Shown one piece after another: positions 31,839-38,631 of a stretch of 46,376 nucleotides of DNA. A program made the translations under genes and the position numbers. Every line of letters begins with the position of its first letter. The first letter of the stretch is position 1. Source of the stretch: a virus; IMG/VR virus record IMGVR_UViG_3300045996_000636, positions 1-46,376 of that record; one strand, written 5' to 3'. The notes under the pieces are model-generated. The model had not been told where the DNA came from, did no database searches, and was given only the letters and a program-made list of their open reading frames with translations.

Positions 31839-33018
31839 TAGCCGACGAGCCCGCCATCGCGGCGGCCATCTGATCCCGCTCGGTCCCGTCTGCATCCGGC
31901 AGGAATTTCGCGTAGACCTCCAGCAGCATCTTCAGGCTGTGGCCGGCCTGCTCGGCCAGGTAGGCCGGCCGCACGCCGCCCGACAGCGCGATCGACAGGA
32001 AGGTGTGCCGGGTCTTGTAGCTGGTCCGGTAGCGGATGCCCAGGCGCTTGAGCGCCGGCTTCCAATAGTGGTCGCGCTGGCTGCGCTCGTCGTGCCACGG
32101 GCGGCCCGTCACGGGGTTTTCGAACAGGTCGACGGGGTTGCCCTCGGTGTCGCGCTTCAGGAACGTCAGCGGCTTCATGAGCTGCAGCGCGGCCAGGGCC
32201 TGCGGCACGAGGTCGACATCCCGGTCGGCGTGGGTCTTGGACCCGTCGCGCTCGCTGCCCTTGAACGTGCGCACGCGCTGCACGCGGATCATCCGGCGGT
32301 TCCAGTCCACGTCACCCCACTGCAGGGCAATCGCTTCCTCTGGCCGCATGCCGGTGAAGAACATGAACAGGAAGTAGGCGTAGACCCGCACGTCGTAGCG
32401 GGCCTGGAGGTCGGCGAGGATCGCGTCGCGCTCGGCCGCCGTGAAGGGGTCGGGCAGTTTCTTCACCCGCTTCATGTTCTTGATGTCGGCCAGAGGGTTG
32501 TGCACCGCCTGGGCGCCCCGGTATTCGAGGGCCATCGCGCCGCGCAGCGCGATGAGGTAGTTGTTGTGCTGCTTGGCCGAACGCCAGGGGTAGCCCCCGA
32601 TCTTGGCCGCGGCTACCTTGTGCGTGATCGCCTTGACCGGCGTGGCCGCGCCGAGCAGGCGCTTCCAGAAGCGCACCGCGGTGCCGTATTGGTCCTTGGT
32701 GGCGCCGGTCAGGCGGCCCTGCGACTGGTGCCACAGGTCGAGCAGCGCGCCCACGGTGGTCGGCGCGAGCTCGCGCTTCTTCAGGGCAGGGGAGTCGGGG
32801 AAGAACTCGGCGTAGGCGGCGTCGCCCCACGTGCCATTGTCGAGGTGCCGCTGCACGGCCTCGGCGACCTTGTGCGCCCGCTTCTCGTTCGCCGCCGTGG
32901 GCGGCAGCGGCGCGCCTCCCGGCGCCCGCAGCGTCTCGGCTATGCGGTTTCCGTCGACCGTGAACTTGACCCTGATGCTCGTTTCGCGGACCTCGACCCC
33001 GGAGCCTTTGCGACCCAT
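31798..33018 (-). CDS. int: Tyrosine site-specific recombinase (integrase)
   Basis: 406 residues. An N-terminal arm-binding region is followed by a SAM-like core-binding domain (TTVGALLDLWHQSQGRLTGATKDQYGTAVRFWKRLLG, about 87-123). The catalytic domain from 190 has the first Arg in FFTGMRPEEAIALQW (R225), a second Arg in SYKTRHTF (R337), the His in EQAGHS (H360) and the nucleophile in VYAKF (Y369). It would recombine attP, adjacent to its 3' end, with a host tRNA-type attB. Its start lies inside xis, so the two are co-transcribed from the operator-controlled promoter near 33304-33332. Confidence 0.95.
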   Translation of the reverse strand: MGRKGSGVEVRETSIRVKFTVDGNRIAETLRAPGGAPLPPTAANEKRAHKVAEAVQRHLDNGTWGDAAYAEFFPDSPALKKRELAPTTVGALLDLWHQSQGRLTGATKDQYGTAVRFWKRLLGAATPVKAITHKVAAAKIGGYPWRSAKQHNNYLIALRGAMALEYRGAQAVHNPLADIKNMKRVKKLPDPFTAAERDAILADLQARYDVRVYAYFLFMFFTGMRPEEAIALQWGDVDWNRRMIRVQRVRTFKGSERDGSKTHADRDVDLVPQALAALQLMKPLTFLKRDTEGNPVDLFENPVTGRPWHDERSQRDHYWKPALKRLGIRYRTSYKTRHTFLSIALSGGVRPAYLAEQAGHSLKMLLEVYAKFLPDADGTERDQMAAAMAGSSAIVPAVSLKTEASR

Positions 33019-33269
33019 CGCTCGTAACCTTCCATGTCAATGACGATGCGGCCGTCGGGTGCGCGGGTCCACTCTTGACCCTCTGCCCAGACGCCGTCTT
33101 CGATCTTCTTCTCGATCGCCTTCACGCTGTAGCCGGTACGGGCCGAGGCCAGCGGGATCAGCACGTAGCGCGAGGGCTGCACCGTGAAGGTCGGATCGCC
33201 CTGCGTGCCCACCAGGCCGGCCAGCGCCTGGGCAAGCTGCAAGACGGCAGGGGGCAGTGTATGGCTCAT
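32940..33269 (-). CDS. xis: Excisionase-like winged-helix protein
   Basis: 109 residues overlapping the integrase start by 79 bases. The core YVLIPLASARTGYSVKAIEKKIEDGVWAEGQEWTRAPDGRIVIDMEGYERWV (about 31-82) is the Xis/AlpA-type winged helix, in which residue spacing after the recognition helix and the DGRIxID wing are typical. The C-terminal tail is Ser/Arg/Lys-rich and may touch DNA. It would bend attP DNA and steer integrase toward excision. The overlap suggests tightly linked synthesis, and the upstream operator puts both under repressor control. Confidence 0.85.
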   Translation of the reverse strand: MSHTLPPAVLQLAQALAGLVGTQGDPTFTVQPSRYVLIPLASARTGYSVKAIEKKIEDGVWAEGQEWTRAPDGRIVIDMEGYERWVAKAPGSRSAKRASGSSSRSTETA

Positions 33270-33303
33270 GGGTGGGTGCGTCGGTGACGAAGTTGCTGAA
33301 ACG

Positions 33304-33332
33304 ACTTTAGCAGTTGCTCATTGCCCGGGCAA
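33304..33332 (-). promoter_or_regulatory. xis-int promoter with embedded repressor operator
   Basis: Read on the minus strand: TTGCCC (33327-33332), 17 bases, TAAAGT (33304-33309). The operator TTTAGCA-GT-TGCTCAT (33306-33321) fills the -10 box and spacer. It overlaps the stop codon of the gene at 33318, so the control site is embedded in coding sequence. The xis ATG is 35 bases downstream. Confidence 0.65.
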
Positions 33333-33617
33333 TGGGAACTTCGCACGGATTTCCTGCGCGACGCATTGGCAGGTCGAATGGCAGACGCCTTGCACAACGT
33401 CGGTCATCTCGTCGAACTCGACATCAGGGTGAATGCGATGCTTGTCGATGCTGAACATCGACGCCACCTTTGCGCACTCTTCGGCGACGAGCTGCGCGAA
33501 GCGCTGCATGCCCTCGGGCGTGAGGTGGTAGGCGGCGATCTTCGGCGTGGTCGTCGCCCAAAGCTCGACCCCGGCGCCCGCCTCGCAGGCCAGTCGTTCG
33601 ATCAGTTGTGCGTTCAT
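33318..33617 (-). CDS. Small left-arm protein of unknown function
   Basis: 99 residues; the ATG at 33617 overlaps the upstream stop. Soluble, mixed alpha/beta: NAQLIERLACEAGAGVELW, LTPEGMQRFAQLVAEECAKVASMF, and a Cys-containing end (VVQGVCHSTCQCVAQEIRAKF). The pattern, LA-EAG followed by FAxLVAEECAK, is frequent in small phage proteins of unknown role. Its 3' end carries the xis operator. Confidence 0.7.
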   Translation of the reverse strand: MNAQLIERLACEAGAGVELWATTTPKIAAYHLTPEGMQRFAQLVAEECAKVASMFSIDKHRIHPDVEFDEMTDVVQGVCHSTCQCVAQEIRAKFPLPGQ

Positions 33618-34021
33618 CACGCGCCTTCCTTGGCGAGCGCGTCGATCTCGCGCTGCAAGTACCACGCCGCTTTGCGCAGGTCCTCGATCTTCGAGCCCTT
33701 CTTCCCGGCGCGTGACAGGTATTTCACGGTGTTGCCCAGGCAGAAGCCTAAGCCCCACGCCTCGATCACCTTGATCGCCTCGTAGGGATTGTCGGCGCCG
33801 CCGTAGTGGGCAGGGTGGTCGACGGCTTCGACCGATGCAGACGTGAGCCGCAGACGTGCCTCGTATTCGGGGTCGAGGACCACACCGAGCCCCGCCTCGC
33901 CCAATACGCCATAACTCGGCCAATCGGCGCTCTGACGGACGCGCCGCGCGGGCGATGCGTCCATCTGCCCGGGCTCATGCGGCACTCCGAGCCCTGCCTC
34001 GCTCAGTACGTCATTGCTCAT
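33617..34021 (-). CDS. DUF3310 family protein
   Basis: 134 residues. The C-terminal half is the DUF3310 domain: VDHPAHYGGADNPYEAIKVIEAWGLGFCLGNTVKYLSRAGKKGSKIEDLRKAAWYLQREID. This family (relatives are annotated as SaV-like or nucleotide-kinase-like phage proteins) is found in phage replication regions and its activity is unknown. The first 65 residues contain two near repeats (VLSEAGLGVPHEPGQMD and VLGEAGLGVVLDPEYE), an internal duplication. ATGA coupling to the helicase gene upstream. Confidence 0.88.
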   Translation of the reverse strand: MSNDVLSEAGLGVPHEPGQMDASPARRVRQSADWPSYGVLGEAGLGVVLDPEYEARLRLTSASVEAVDHPAHYGGADNPYEAIKVIEAWGLGFCLGNTVKYLSRAGKKGSKIEDLRKAAWYLQREIDALAKEGA

Positions 34022-35403
34022 TTCAATCCTTTCGCTTTCAGGTAGTCGAGCAGCGCGTCCTGCACGCTGCGCTTGCTGTCTCGCCGCGCAACGACCAGTT
34101 CGTCGACGGTGCCCTCGGCGGCCAGGTAGTGTACGAACACGGGGCGATCGAGCCCGGCCTGCGCCTGGCGCACCGGGCCCACGCGCTCGACGAACTGGTC
34201 GTGCTCTTCACCGTTCCACCACTGCGAGAAGAAACACACGATGTTCGTGACCTTCTGCAGGCCGTCCACGCCGTGCCCAAGGCTGGCAGGGTGGGCGAGC
34301 CCGAGCGGCGCGTCGCCGGCTTTGAATCGGGCCATGCCCTGATCGGTCGCAAGGTTCGCCGCCTGCGGAAACGCCTTCGCGATGCGCGTGAGGTCGCTCT
34401 TGAAGTGGTAGGCCAAGAGCACCGGCATGCCGGCCGCTTCCTCGACCACCGATTCGAGGGCCTGCAGCTTCGCGTCGTGCACCTCGGCGAACGTGCTGCA
34501 CGACTCGTCGGTGTAGACCGCACCGCTCGCCATCTGCAGGCACTTCACCGACTTGGCCGCCGCGCTCACCGCCTCGACCTCGTGGCCGTCGAGCATGGTG
34601 AAAAGCTCTTTCTCGAACTCGCGGTAGCGCGCCATCGCAGCGGCCGGCATCTTGACCTTGATCACGTTGCGCACCGGGTCGGCGATATCGAACCAGTCTT
34701 TCGCGTTCAGGCTCAGGCACACGTCTTTGATGCGCTCTTGAATCTCGGCCTGACTGTGGGCGTGCGGCACGAGCTGCGTGAACCCGCTGTCGCCCTTCGC
34801 GATGTTGTAGAACCAGCGACCGGTGAAGCCGCTGAAGGTGCGGCCCAGCCGCTGGCCGGCGTCGATGAAATACATCTGGCCCCACAGGTCCATGATCCCG
34901 TTCGGGCTGGGCGTGCCGGTGAGCAGCACCAGCCGCTGCACATGCTTGTGCGCCACCTTCGCCAGTGCGCGAGCGCGCTGCGTGCCTTGCCGCAGCCGGA
35001 AACCCTTCAGCTTCGACGACTCGTCGACGACCACCATGCTGAACGGCCACCTATCGCCCAGGCGTTCGACGAGCCAGGGCAGCACCTCGAAGTTCACGGT
35101 GTAGATGTCTGCATCGACGGCCAGGGCTCGGGCCCGCTGCTCGGCGTCACCGACGATGACCGAGAACCGCAGGTGTGCAAACTGTTTCCAGCGCCGCAGC
35201 TCGTCGGGCCAGGTGTCGCGGGCCACACGCACCGGCGCGACGATCAGCACCTTGATGCGCTCGGCCAGCAGGATCGCGGCGATAGCCGACAACGTGGCCG
35301 ACGATTTGCCCATGCCCATAGGGACGAACAGCGCGCCGCGCGGCGTGTCGATGACGTGGTCGCGCATCATCGGCTGATAGGGGCGCAGGGTCAGGTCACG
35401 CAT
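34018..35403 (-). CDS. SNF2-type superfamily 2 helicase
   Basis: 461 residues from the ATG at 35403; a further 17 in-frame residues upstream are unlikely. Motifs: Q-like LRPYQ (6-10), Walker A PMGMGKSSAT (28-37), Ia LIVAPVRV, DESS box in VVVDESSKLKG (125-135), III LLTGTPSPNG (160-169), and in the second lobe VLLAYHF, LGLAHPASLGHGVDGLQ and ERVGPVRQAQ (motif VI, without the usual paired Arg). Phage SNF2 helicases of this size accompany VRR-NUC, DUF2800 and DUF2815 genes in one replication-recombination module, which is what is seen on this arm. It overlaps the VRR-NUC gene by 8 bases. Confidence 0.93.
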   Translation of the reverse strand: MRDLTLRPYQPMMRDHVIDTPRGALFVPMGMGKSSATLSAIAAILLAERIKVLIVAPVRVARDTWPDELRRWKQFAHLRFSVIVGDAEQRARALAVDADIYTVNFEVLPWLVERLGDRWPFSMVVVDESSKLKGFRLRQGTQRARALAKVAHKHVQRLVLLTGTPSPNGIMDLWGQMYFIDAGQRLGRTFSGFTGRWFYNIAKGDSGFTQLVPHAHSQAEIQERIKDVCLSLNAKDWFDIADPVRNVIKVKMPAAAMARYREFEKELFTMLDGHEVEAVSAAAKSVKCLQMASGAVYTDESCSTFAEVHDAKLQALESVVEEAAGMPVLLAYHFKSDLTRIAKAFPQAANLATDQGMARFKAGDAPLGLAHPASLGHGVDGLQKVTNIVCFFSQWWNGEEHDQFVERVGPVRQAQAGLDRPVFVHYLAAEGTVDELVVARRDSKRSVQDALLDYLKAKGLK

Positions 35404-35728
35404 CGAGCAGCCTGTCGACGCCTTCGATCGTTCCGATGACCTCGACCCGCGCACCCACTTTGCGCAGGCGTTTGTGCTCCCGTTCTTGGGCGCGCTCGTG
35501 TGCGTCCGCTGGGAAGGTCGCGATCGTCCCGGGGTTCTTCACTTCGACTAGGGCGTTCACCGCGGGAAGCCAGCCGAAGGCCGCCCCTGGGCGATCGTTG
35601 CGTCGCTCGGGCACCAGAACCAGACGGTCGGGCGCTTTGCTTCGCCCTTGCCACCGCACTTTGCGCACCTCGCCGCCCAGCGCTTTCACGCGCTTGACGA
35701 GGTAGGCCTCGATCACCGATTCACGCAC
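35396..35728 (-). CDS. VRR-NUC nuclease
   Basis: 110 residues from a GTG at 35728, chosen because RESVIEAYLVKRVKALGGEVRKVRW is the usual N-terminus; earlier codons would run deep into the neighbouring gene. The PD-(D/E)XK core is GRSKAPDRLVLVPER (Asp) and ALVEVKNPG (E-x-K), followed by EREHKRLRKVGARVEVIGTIEGVD. Standalone VRR-NUC proteins cut branched DNA and are typical phage replication-recombination partners of SNF2 helicases. Confidence 0.93.
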   Translation of the reverse strand: MRESVIEAYLVKRVKALGGEVRKVRWQGRSKAPDRLVLVPERRNDRPGAAFGWLPAVNALVEVKNPGTIATFPADAHERAQEREHKRLRKVGARVEVIGTIEGVDRLLDA

Positions 35729-35936
35729 CCGACACCTCGACGGTGCGGATGTGCCAATGACAAAACCGCGTGTAGGCTTGAAAGTCTGTCTCGTCCTCGA
35801 AGCTCGCTCGCCACTGCGAAGGGTTGCGGTCAAAGTATTCTTGCCGCCGTGCGACGAGAACAGCCTGCGCGTCGCCTTCGATGCCGATCACAACGTGGTC
35901 AGGAAAGTCATTGAGGCAGATGACATGCGCTTTCAT
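35721..35936 (-). CDS. Small unknown protein
   Basis: 71 residues, overlapping genes on both sides. Beta-rich start (KAHVICLNDFPDHVVIGIEGDAQAVLVARRQEYF) then an acidic/aromatic middle and a CHWHIRTVEV end. The DxPxxVVIG start is like that of small phage and host accessory proteins in which a nucleotide-binding role has not been shown. No function assigned. Confidence 0.7.
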   Translation of the reverse strand: MKAHVICLNDFPDHVVIGIEGDAQAVLVARRQEYFDRNPSQWRASFEDETDFQAYTRFCHWHIRTVEVSGA

Positions 35937-36265
35937 CGTCTTCCGTTTCTGCGACCGCCGGCGTTCTGAACGTTCGCCATCGGCTCGCCGTGGTTGGGGT
36001 GGATGCAGCTCGTCACCTTGCAGTGGTGCTCCCAGGTGTCGCGCTGCTCGTCGAACTCGACGCCAGCGAACACCTGAGCGCTCACGCGGTGGGCGAGCAA
36101 TTTCTTGTGCTTGCCGTCAACGATCATAGTGATCCGGCCGTAGCCCCGCGGGTGCTTGTTCCCGATCCAAATCCAGCACTCGGACGGCTCGCCGTTGACC
36201 GTGTGGCCGGTGTGCTCGGGCACGCTGTTCGCGAGCAGGCGCTCTTGCAGGTCGCGGTACTTCAT
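35933..36265 (-). CDS. HNH / His-Me finger endonuclease-like protein
   Basis: 110 residues. CWIWIGNKHPRGYGRITMIVDGKHKKLLAHRVSAQVF is the N-terminal DNA-contacting part of phage HNH proteins. WEHHCKVTSCIHPNHGEPMANVQN (about 77-100) carries the His and Cys residues of the zinc-supported beta-beta-alpha metal site. It may be a free-standing homing-type nuclease or a working nickase in replication or packaging. It is coupled tightly on both sides (ATGA), which argues against a recent insertion. Confidence 0.85.
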   Translation of the reverse strand: MKYRDLQERLLANSVPEHTGHTVNGEPSECWIWIGNKHPRGYGRITMIVDGKHKKLLAHRVSAQVFAGVEFDEQRDTWEHHCKVTSCIHPNHGEPMANVQNAGGRRNGRR

Positions 36266-36720
36266 GCCGGGCCCGCCAGTGCGGTGAGGAACTTCTTCCG
36301 CTCGCGGCAGAAGCGGGTCTTGTCAGCGCTGGTGTTCTCACCCTTCGCGCTGGCCGTGCCGCCGTAGGGCTCGTAGCTGATCAGCAGCGGATGCACCTCG
36401 GGCAGGCGTTGCTTCACGTCGAGCAGCGACTCGGGGTCGTCGAACGTCAGCACCTCGTGGTCCTCGCCCAGCGCTTCAGTCTTGCTGTTCGCGTGCAGCC
36501 GGTAGCGGGTCTTCAGGTTCAGCAGCACGCGCCGGTTCATCCACGCGCGGGCCGTGGCCTGCGGGTTGGGGCCCTCGATCTTCGCCATGTAGTCGTGGTA
36601 GTGGGTCAGGATCACGTCGGCGACCTCTTCCTCGACATCGGCCTCACGGTGGCCGAGCCCCGTGCAGTAGCCGACCATGCGGCGATAGTTCGCCTTGAAG
36701 AAGTCGTCGAAGGCTGTCAT
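36262..36720 (-). CDS. Small RNA polymerase sigma-like protein
   Basis: 152 residues from the ATG at 36720 (ATGA overlap). FKANYRRMVGYCTGLGHREADVEEEVADVILTHYHDYMAK followed by QATARAWMNRRVLLNLKTRYR (about 8-80) matches region 2 of ECF-type sigma factors (the A-D-L-x-Q-E-V helix and the aWLxrRvxNxxxxxxR helix). The last 50 residues (LPEVHPLLISYEPYGG...SADKTRFCRERKKFLTAL) have the spacing of a shortened region 4 helix-turn-helix. It could direct host core polymerase to the four late promoter-like elements. Alternatives are an anti-host transcription factor or a general HTH protein. The region 4 match is weak. Confidence 0.55.
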   Translation of the reverse strand: MTAFDDFFKANYRRMVGYCTGLGHREADVEEEVADVILTHYHDYMAKIEGPNPQATARAWMNRRVLLNLKTRYRLHANSKTEALGEDHEVLTFDDPESLLDVKQRLPEVHPLLISYEPYGGTASAKGENTSADKTRFCRERKKFLTALAGPA

Positions 36721-37061
36721 CAGTTCACCTTGACGCAGGCGATGCCTTCCATCGACTGCTTGCGATAGCACACGACACCGAACTCGTCGGGGCCGTAGCG
36801 TTCGAGCGTCCTGCCGGGATCAGCGTTTTGGATCGGCCCCTGCTGCGCAGCCATCGCGGCCTTGTGCGTGATGTCGCACCCCGACAGCACGATCACCACG
36901 AACGCGATGACCGCGAGCAGCGCGACCTTCAGCGCCGACGTGCTCATGTTGCTGAAGAAGCGAGCCTTGTGCGGGCCCGTCATGCCGTGGGCGATCTCCG
37001 GTTTCATGCGCGGCGTGTAGGCGCTGCCGATCTTCACCTTGCCGGTGTTGTAGGGGGTCAT
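36720..37061 (-). CDS. Single-span membrane protein
   Basis: 113 residues from the ATG at 37061. The first 40 residues are cytoplasmic and basic (NTGKVKIGSAYTPRMKPEIAHGMTGPHKARFFSN). A strong membrane helix, ALKVALLAVIAFVVIVLSG, follows, then a short exported region with a Cys after the helix (SGCD). The globular tail ends FGVVCYRKQSMEGIACVKVN, a sequence seen at the C-terminus of many small phage proteins whose role is unknown. It probably sits in the inner membrane with the tail outside. Confidence 0.75.
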   Translation of the reverse strand: MTPYNTGKVKIGSAYTPRMKPEIAHGMTGPHKARFFSNMSTSALKVALLAVIAFVVIVLSGCDITHKAAMAAQQGPIQNADPGRTLERYGPDEFGVVCYRKQSMEGIACVKVN

Positions 37062-37465
37062 CGATTCCACTCCAAGCTGAGATTGACGACGGTGTAGGAG
37101 CCCTTCGACAGCTTGGGCAGGACCGACACGCGCGGCGACACGCCCCGCACCTGCACGGGCGCGGTGTAAGAGAGCGCAGCGAACGGAACCACCGCGGCGC
37201 GGGCGAAGCCGTCGCAGGTGGCACCGCCGCACTTGCGCTGGTAGCCGGTCGCGCCGCCCACCGTCAGGTCGAGCGGGCCGAGGTCCTGCACGTAGCCGGC
37301 GTAAAACGTCGGCCGGCTGTAGGTGTTCTTGTAGGCGCCGGCCTGCCAGTTCTCGCCGCGCACATAGACGCCGGTGTTCTGATCGTTGTGGTAGTCGCGC
37401 TGCGGCGCGTGCACCGAATGCAGGTGCAGGCCGACGGTGACCGATGCGATGGCAAGCAGGCTCAT
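37058..37465 (-). CDS. Exported outer-membrane-type protein
   Basis: 135 residues with a signal-like hydrophobic start (MSLLAIASVTVGLHLHSVHA). The body alternates strands rich in Tyr and Gly: NTGVYVRGENWQAGAYKNTYSRPTFYAGYV, LDLTVGGATGYQ, AVVPFAALSYTAP, and the end YTVVNLSLEW with an aromatic near-terminal residue as in porin-like barrels. Phage relatives with GxHxxS...GVYxNSxGRxSxYAG are common and unassigned. It may change the host surface or exclude other phages. If produced in the lysogen it would be a moron, but it lies inside the repressed left operon. Confidence 0.7.
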   Translation of the reverse strand: MSLLAIASVTVGLHLHSVHAPQRDYHNDQNTGVYVRGENWQAGAYKNTYSRPTFYAGYVQDLGPLDLTVGGATGYQRKCGGATCDGFARAAVVPFAALSYTAPVQVRGVSPRVSVLPKLSKGSYTVVNLSLEWNR

Positions 37466-37710
37466 GCCGCGCTCCCGGTGGCCTTGGCGATGGCGGCGCG
37501 GGCGCGTTCCATGTTTACGGTGGTGCGGAAGTCGTACAAGGCAATCAACGCTTCTAGCAGTTCAGGCGCGGCGGCGATCAGGCGGGCGTCATGCGGGTTG
37601 GCTATGTATGCCGTCACCAGCCTTGTTCCGTCACCACGCACCAATTGACCCTGGCGGATATTGGTGTCCGTGTGAAGTGACCACGGGCCCGGCGTGTGCT
37701 GCGCGCTCAT
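37462..37710 (-). CDS. HTPGPW-type small phage protein
   Basis: 82 residues from the ATG at 37710. HTPGPWSLH at the start and NPHDARLIAAAPELLEALIAL near the middle are hallmarks of a very common phage family of unknown function. It is soluble and probably forms a short beta sheet followed by a helix. ATGA overlap at both ends. Confidence 0.8.
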   Translation of the reverse strand: MSAQHTPGPWSLHTDTNIRQGQLVRGDGTRLVTAYIANPHDARLIAAAPELLEALIALYDFRTTVNMERARAAIAKATGSAA

Positions 37711-37886
37711 TGCGCAGCGCTCCACAGCACGCCGACCTGGCGCACGATGCCGCTGGGGTGGACGGCCACGACGTGCGTGCCGTCCTTCATGGTCGGCCAG
37801 TATTCGAGCCGGCAGGCCGCGACGAGCTTGCTGAACAGCCGCGGGTGGCGGCGCGCGATGGCGAGGGTGCTGTAGGTGTGGCGCAT
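37707..37886 (-). CDS. Small unknown protein
   Basis: 59 residues, short and basic N-terminal half (RHTYSTLAIARRHPRLFSKLVAACRLEYWP) then a beta hairpin-like end (GTHVVAVHPSGIVRQVGVLW). Starts four bases after the upstream gene stop and ends in an ATGA overlap with the next gene. No family recognised. Confidence 0.65.
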   Translation of the reverse strand: MRHTYSTLAIARRHPRLFSKLVAACRLEYWPTMKDGTHVVAVHPSGIVRQVGVLWSAAQ

Positions 37887-37890
37887 GGTC

Positions 37891-38190
37891 TTAGGCGACA
37901 AGGTCGCTCGACAGGTTGATGATTTCGCCAACGGAAAGGCGCTCGCTGACGCAGGCGTCGACGTAGCGGTCATACGCGGCGCCGGTGATGCGCTTCTTTC
38001 CGATGCCGCGCCACACATCGACGTAGACCTCGGTCCCGAGGTCGCGAGCGATGGCATAGCGTGCAGCCGTGCGCTCCAACTCGTCGCGGGAAGCCAGCGC
38101 GCCGACCTTCCACGACTTGATGTTGTTCTCGGCGGCCCAGCGCTCGACCACGCGGGCCGCATCGATAACTTCCTTGGGCGGCATCTTCAT
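37891..38190 (-). CDS. Small unknown protein with helical start
   Basis: 99 residues from ATG 38190; a second in-frame ATG lies at 38184. PPKEVIDAARVVERWAAENNIKSWKVGALASRDELERTAARYAIARDLGTEVYVDVW shows two helices and a strand. YDRYVDACVSERLSVGEIINLSSDLVA closes. It is the second gene of the transcript from the internal left promoter near 38380. No function can be assigned. Confidence 0.7.
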   Translation of the reverse strand: MKMPPKEVIDAARVVERWAAENNIKSWKVGALASRDELERTAARYAIARDLGTEVYVDVWRGIGKKRITGAAYDRYVDACVSERLSVGEIINLSSDLVA

Positions 38191-38191
38191 G

Positions 38192-38344
38192 TCAGTCGGC
38201 CAGCAGCTTGAAGAACGGGCCGTAGCTGCGGCGCAGGCCGGCGAGCTTCTTCTGCGCTTGCTCCCACTGGTCAATCGGCGCGGTGAAGATCACGTCGTCG
38301 AAGGCGTAGGGGCCGACATCACGGGTGGTCAGAATGCGGATCAT
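38192..38344 (-). CDS. Small unknown protein, first gene after the internal left promoter
   Basis: 50 residues from ATG 38344. IRILTTRDVGPYAFDDVIFTAPIDQWEQAQKKLAGLRRSYGPFFKLLAD suggests a small alpha/beta unit. The ATG is 36 bases downstream of the promoter-operator at 38380-38409, making it the lead gene of a second left transcript that includes the sigma-like protein, nucleases and helicase. Confidence 0.7.
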   Translation of the reverse strand: MIRILTTRDVGPYAFDDVIFTAPIDQWEQAQKKLAGLRRSYGPFFKLLAD

Positions 38345-38379
38345 GGTCAGGGTCTCCGGTTGGCGTTTCGATGAGCAGA

Positions 38380-38409
38380 AGATTAGCACCTGCTAAAAGT
38401 CTTGCGCAA
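38380..38409 (-). promoter_or_regulatory. Internal left promoter with repressor operator
   Basis: On the minus strand: TTGCGC (38404-38409), 18 bases, TAATCT (38380-38385), with the dyad ATTAGCA-CC-TGCTAAA (38382-38397) covering spacer and -10. Read in the same direction, the block from TTGCGC through GACTTTnAGCAnGTGCTAATnT is nearly the same as the right promoter at the switch (45639-45666), so a whole promoter-operator unit is duplicated. Confidence 0.7.
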
Positions 38410-38418
38410 GGAAAAACC

Positions 38419-38631
38419 CTAAGGGTCCAGCGCATCGAACTCGTCGACCACGGGGCAGGTGTGCTCAATTCCCGGTTTGAGGCTGAACAGCACCCACTTG
38501 CCGCCCTGCTGGCGCCAGCGCACGGCGGTCGAGCCGCAGCGGTTGCAGCGCGGGGCGCGAGCTTCTTCTGCGGTGTGGCGCTGGTAGCGACCGTAGACGA
38601 TGCGGTCCTCGTTGTCGTCGAAGTAGCTCAT
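38419..38631 (-). CDS. Small zinc-ribbon-like protein
   Basis: 70 residues, ATGA-coupled to the polymerase gene. CNRCGSTAVRWRQQGGKWVLF followed by HTCPVVDEFD gives the CxxC...HxC pattern of a one-domain zinc ribbon. Such proteins could contact DNA or the polymerase. It is the last gene before the internal left promoter. Confidence 0.75.
   Translation of the reverse strand: MSYFDDNEDRIVYGRYQRHTAEEARAPRCNRCGSTAVRWRQQGGKWVLFSLKPGIEHTCPVVDEFDALDP

Noticed and set aside
31712-32098. A minus-strand frame ending in GAIGLEPTRAGFQGLVSR
   Set aside because: This peptide is a well-known artefact of translating tRNA-like sequence. It overlaps the integrase and attP in another frame.
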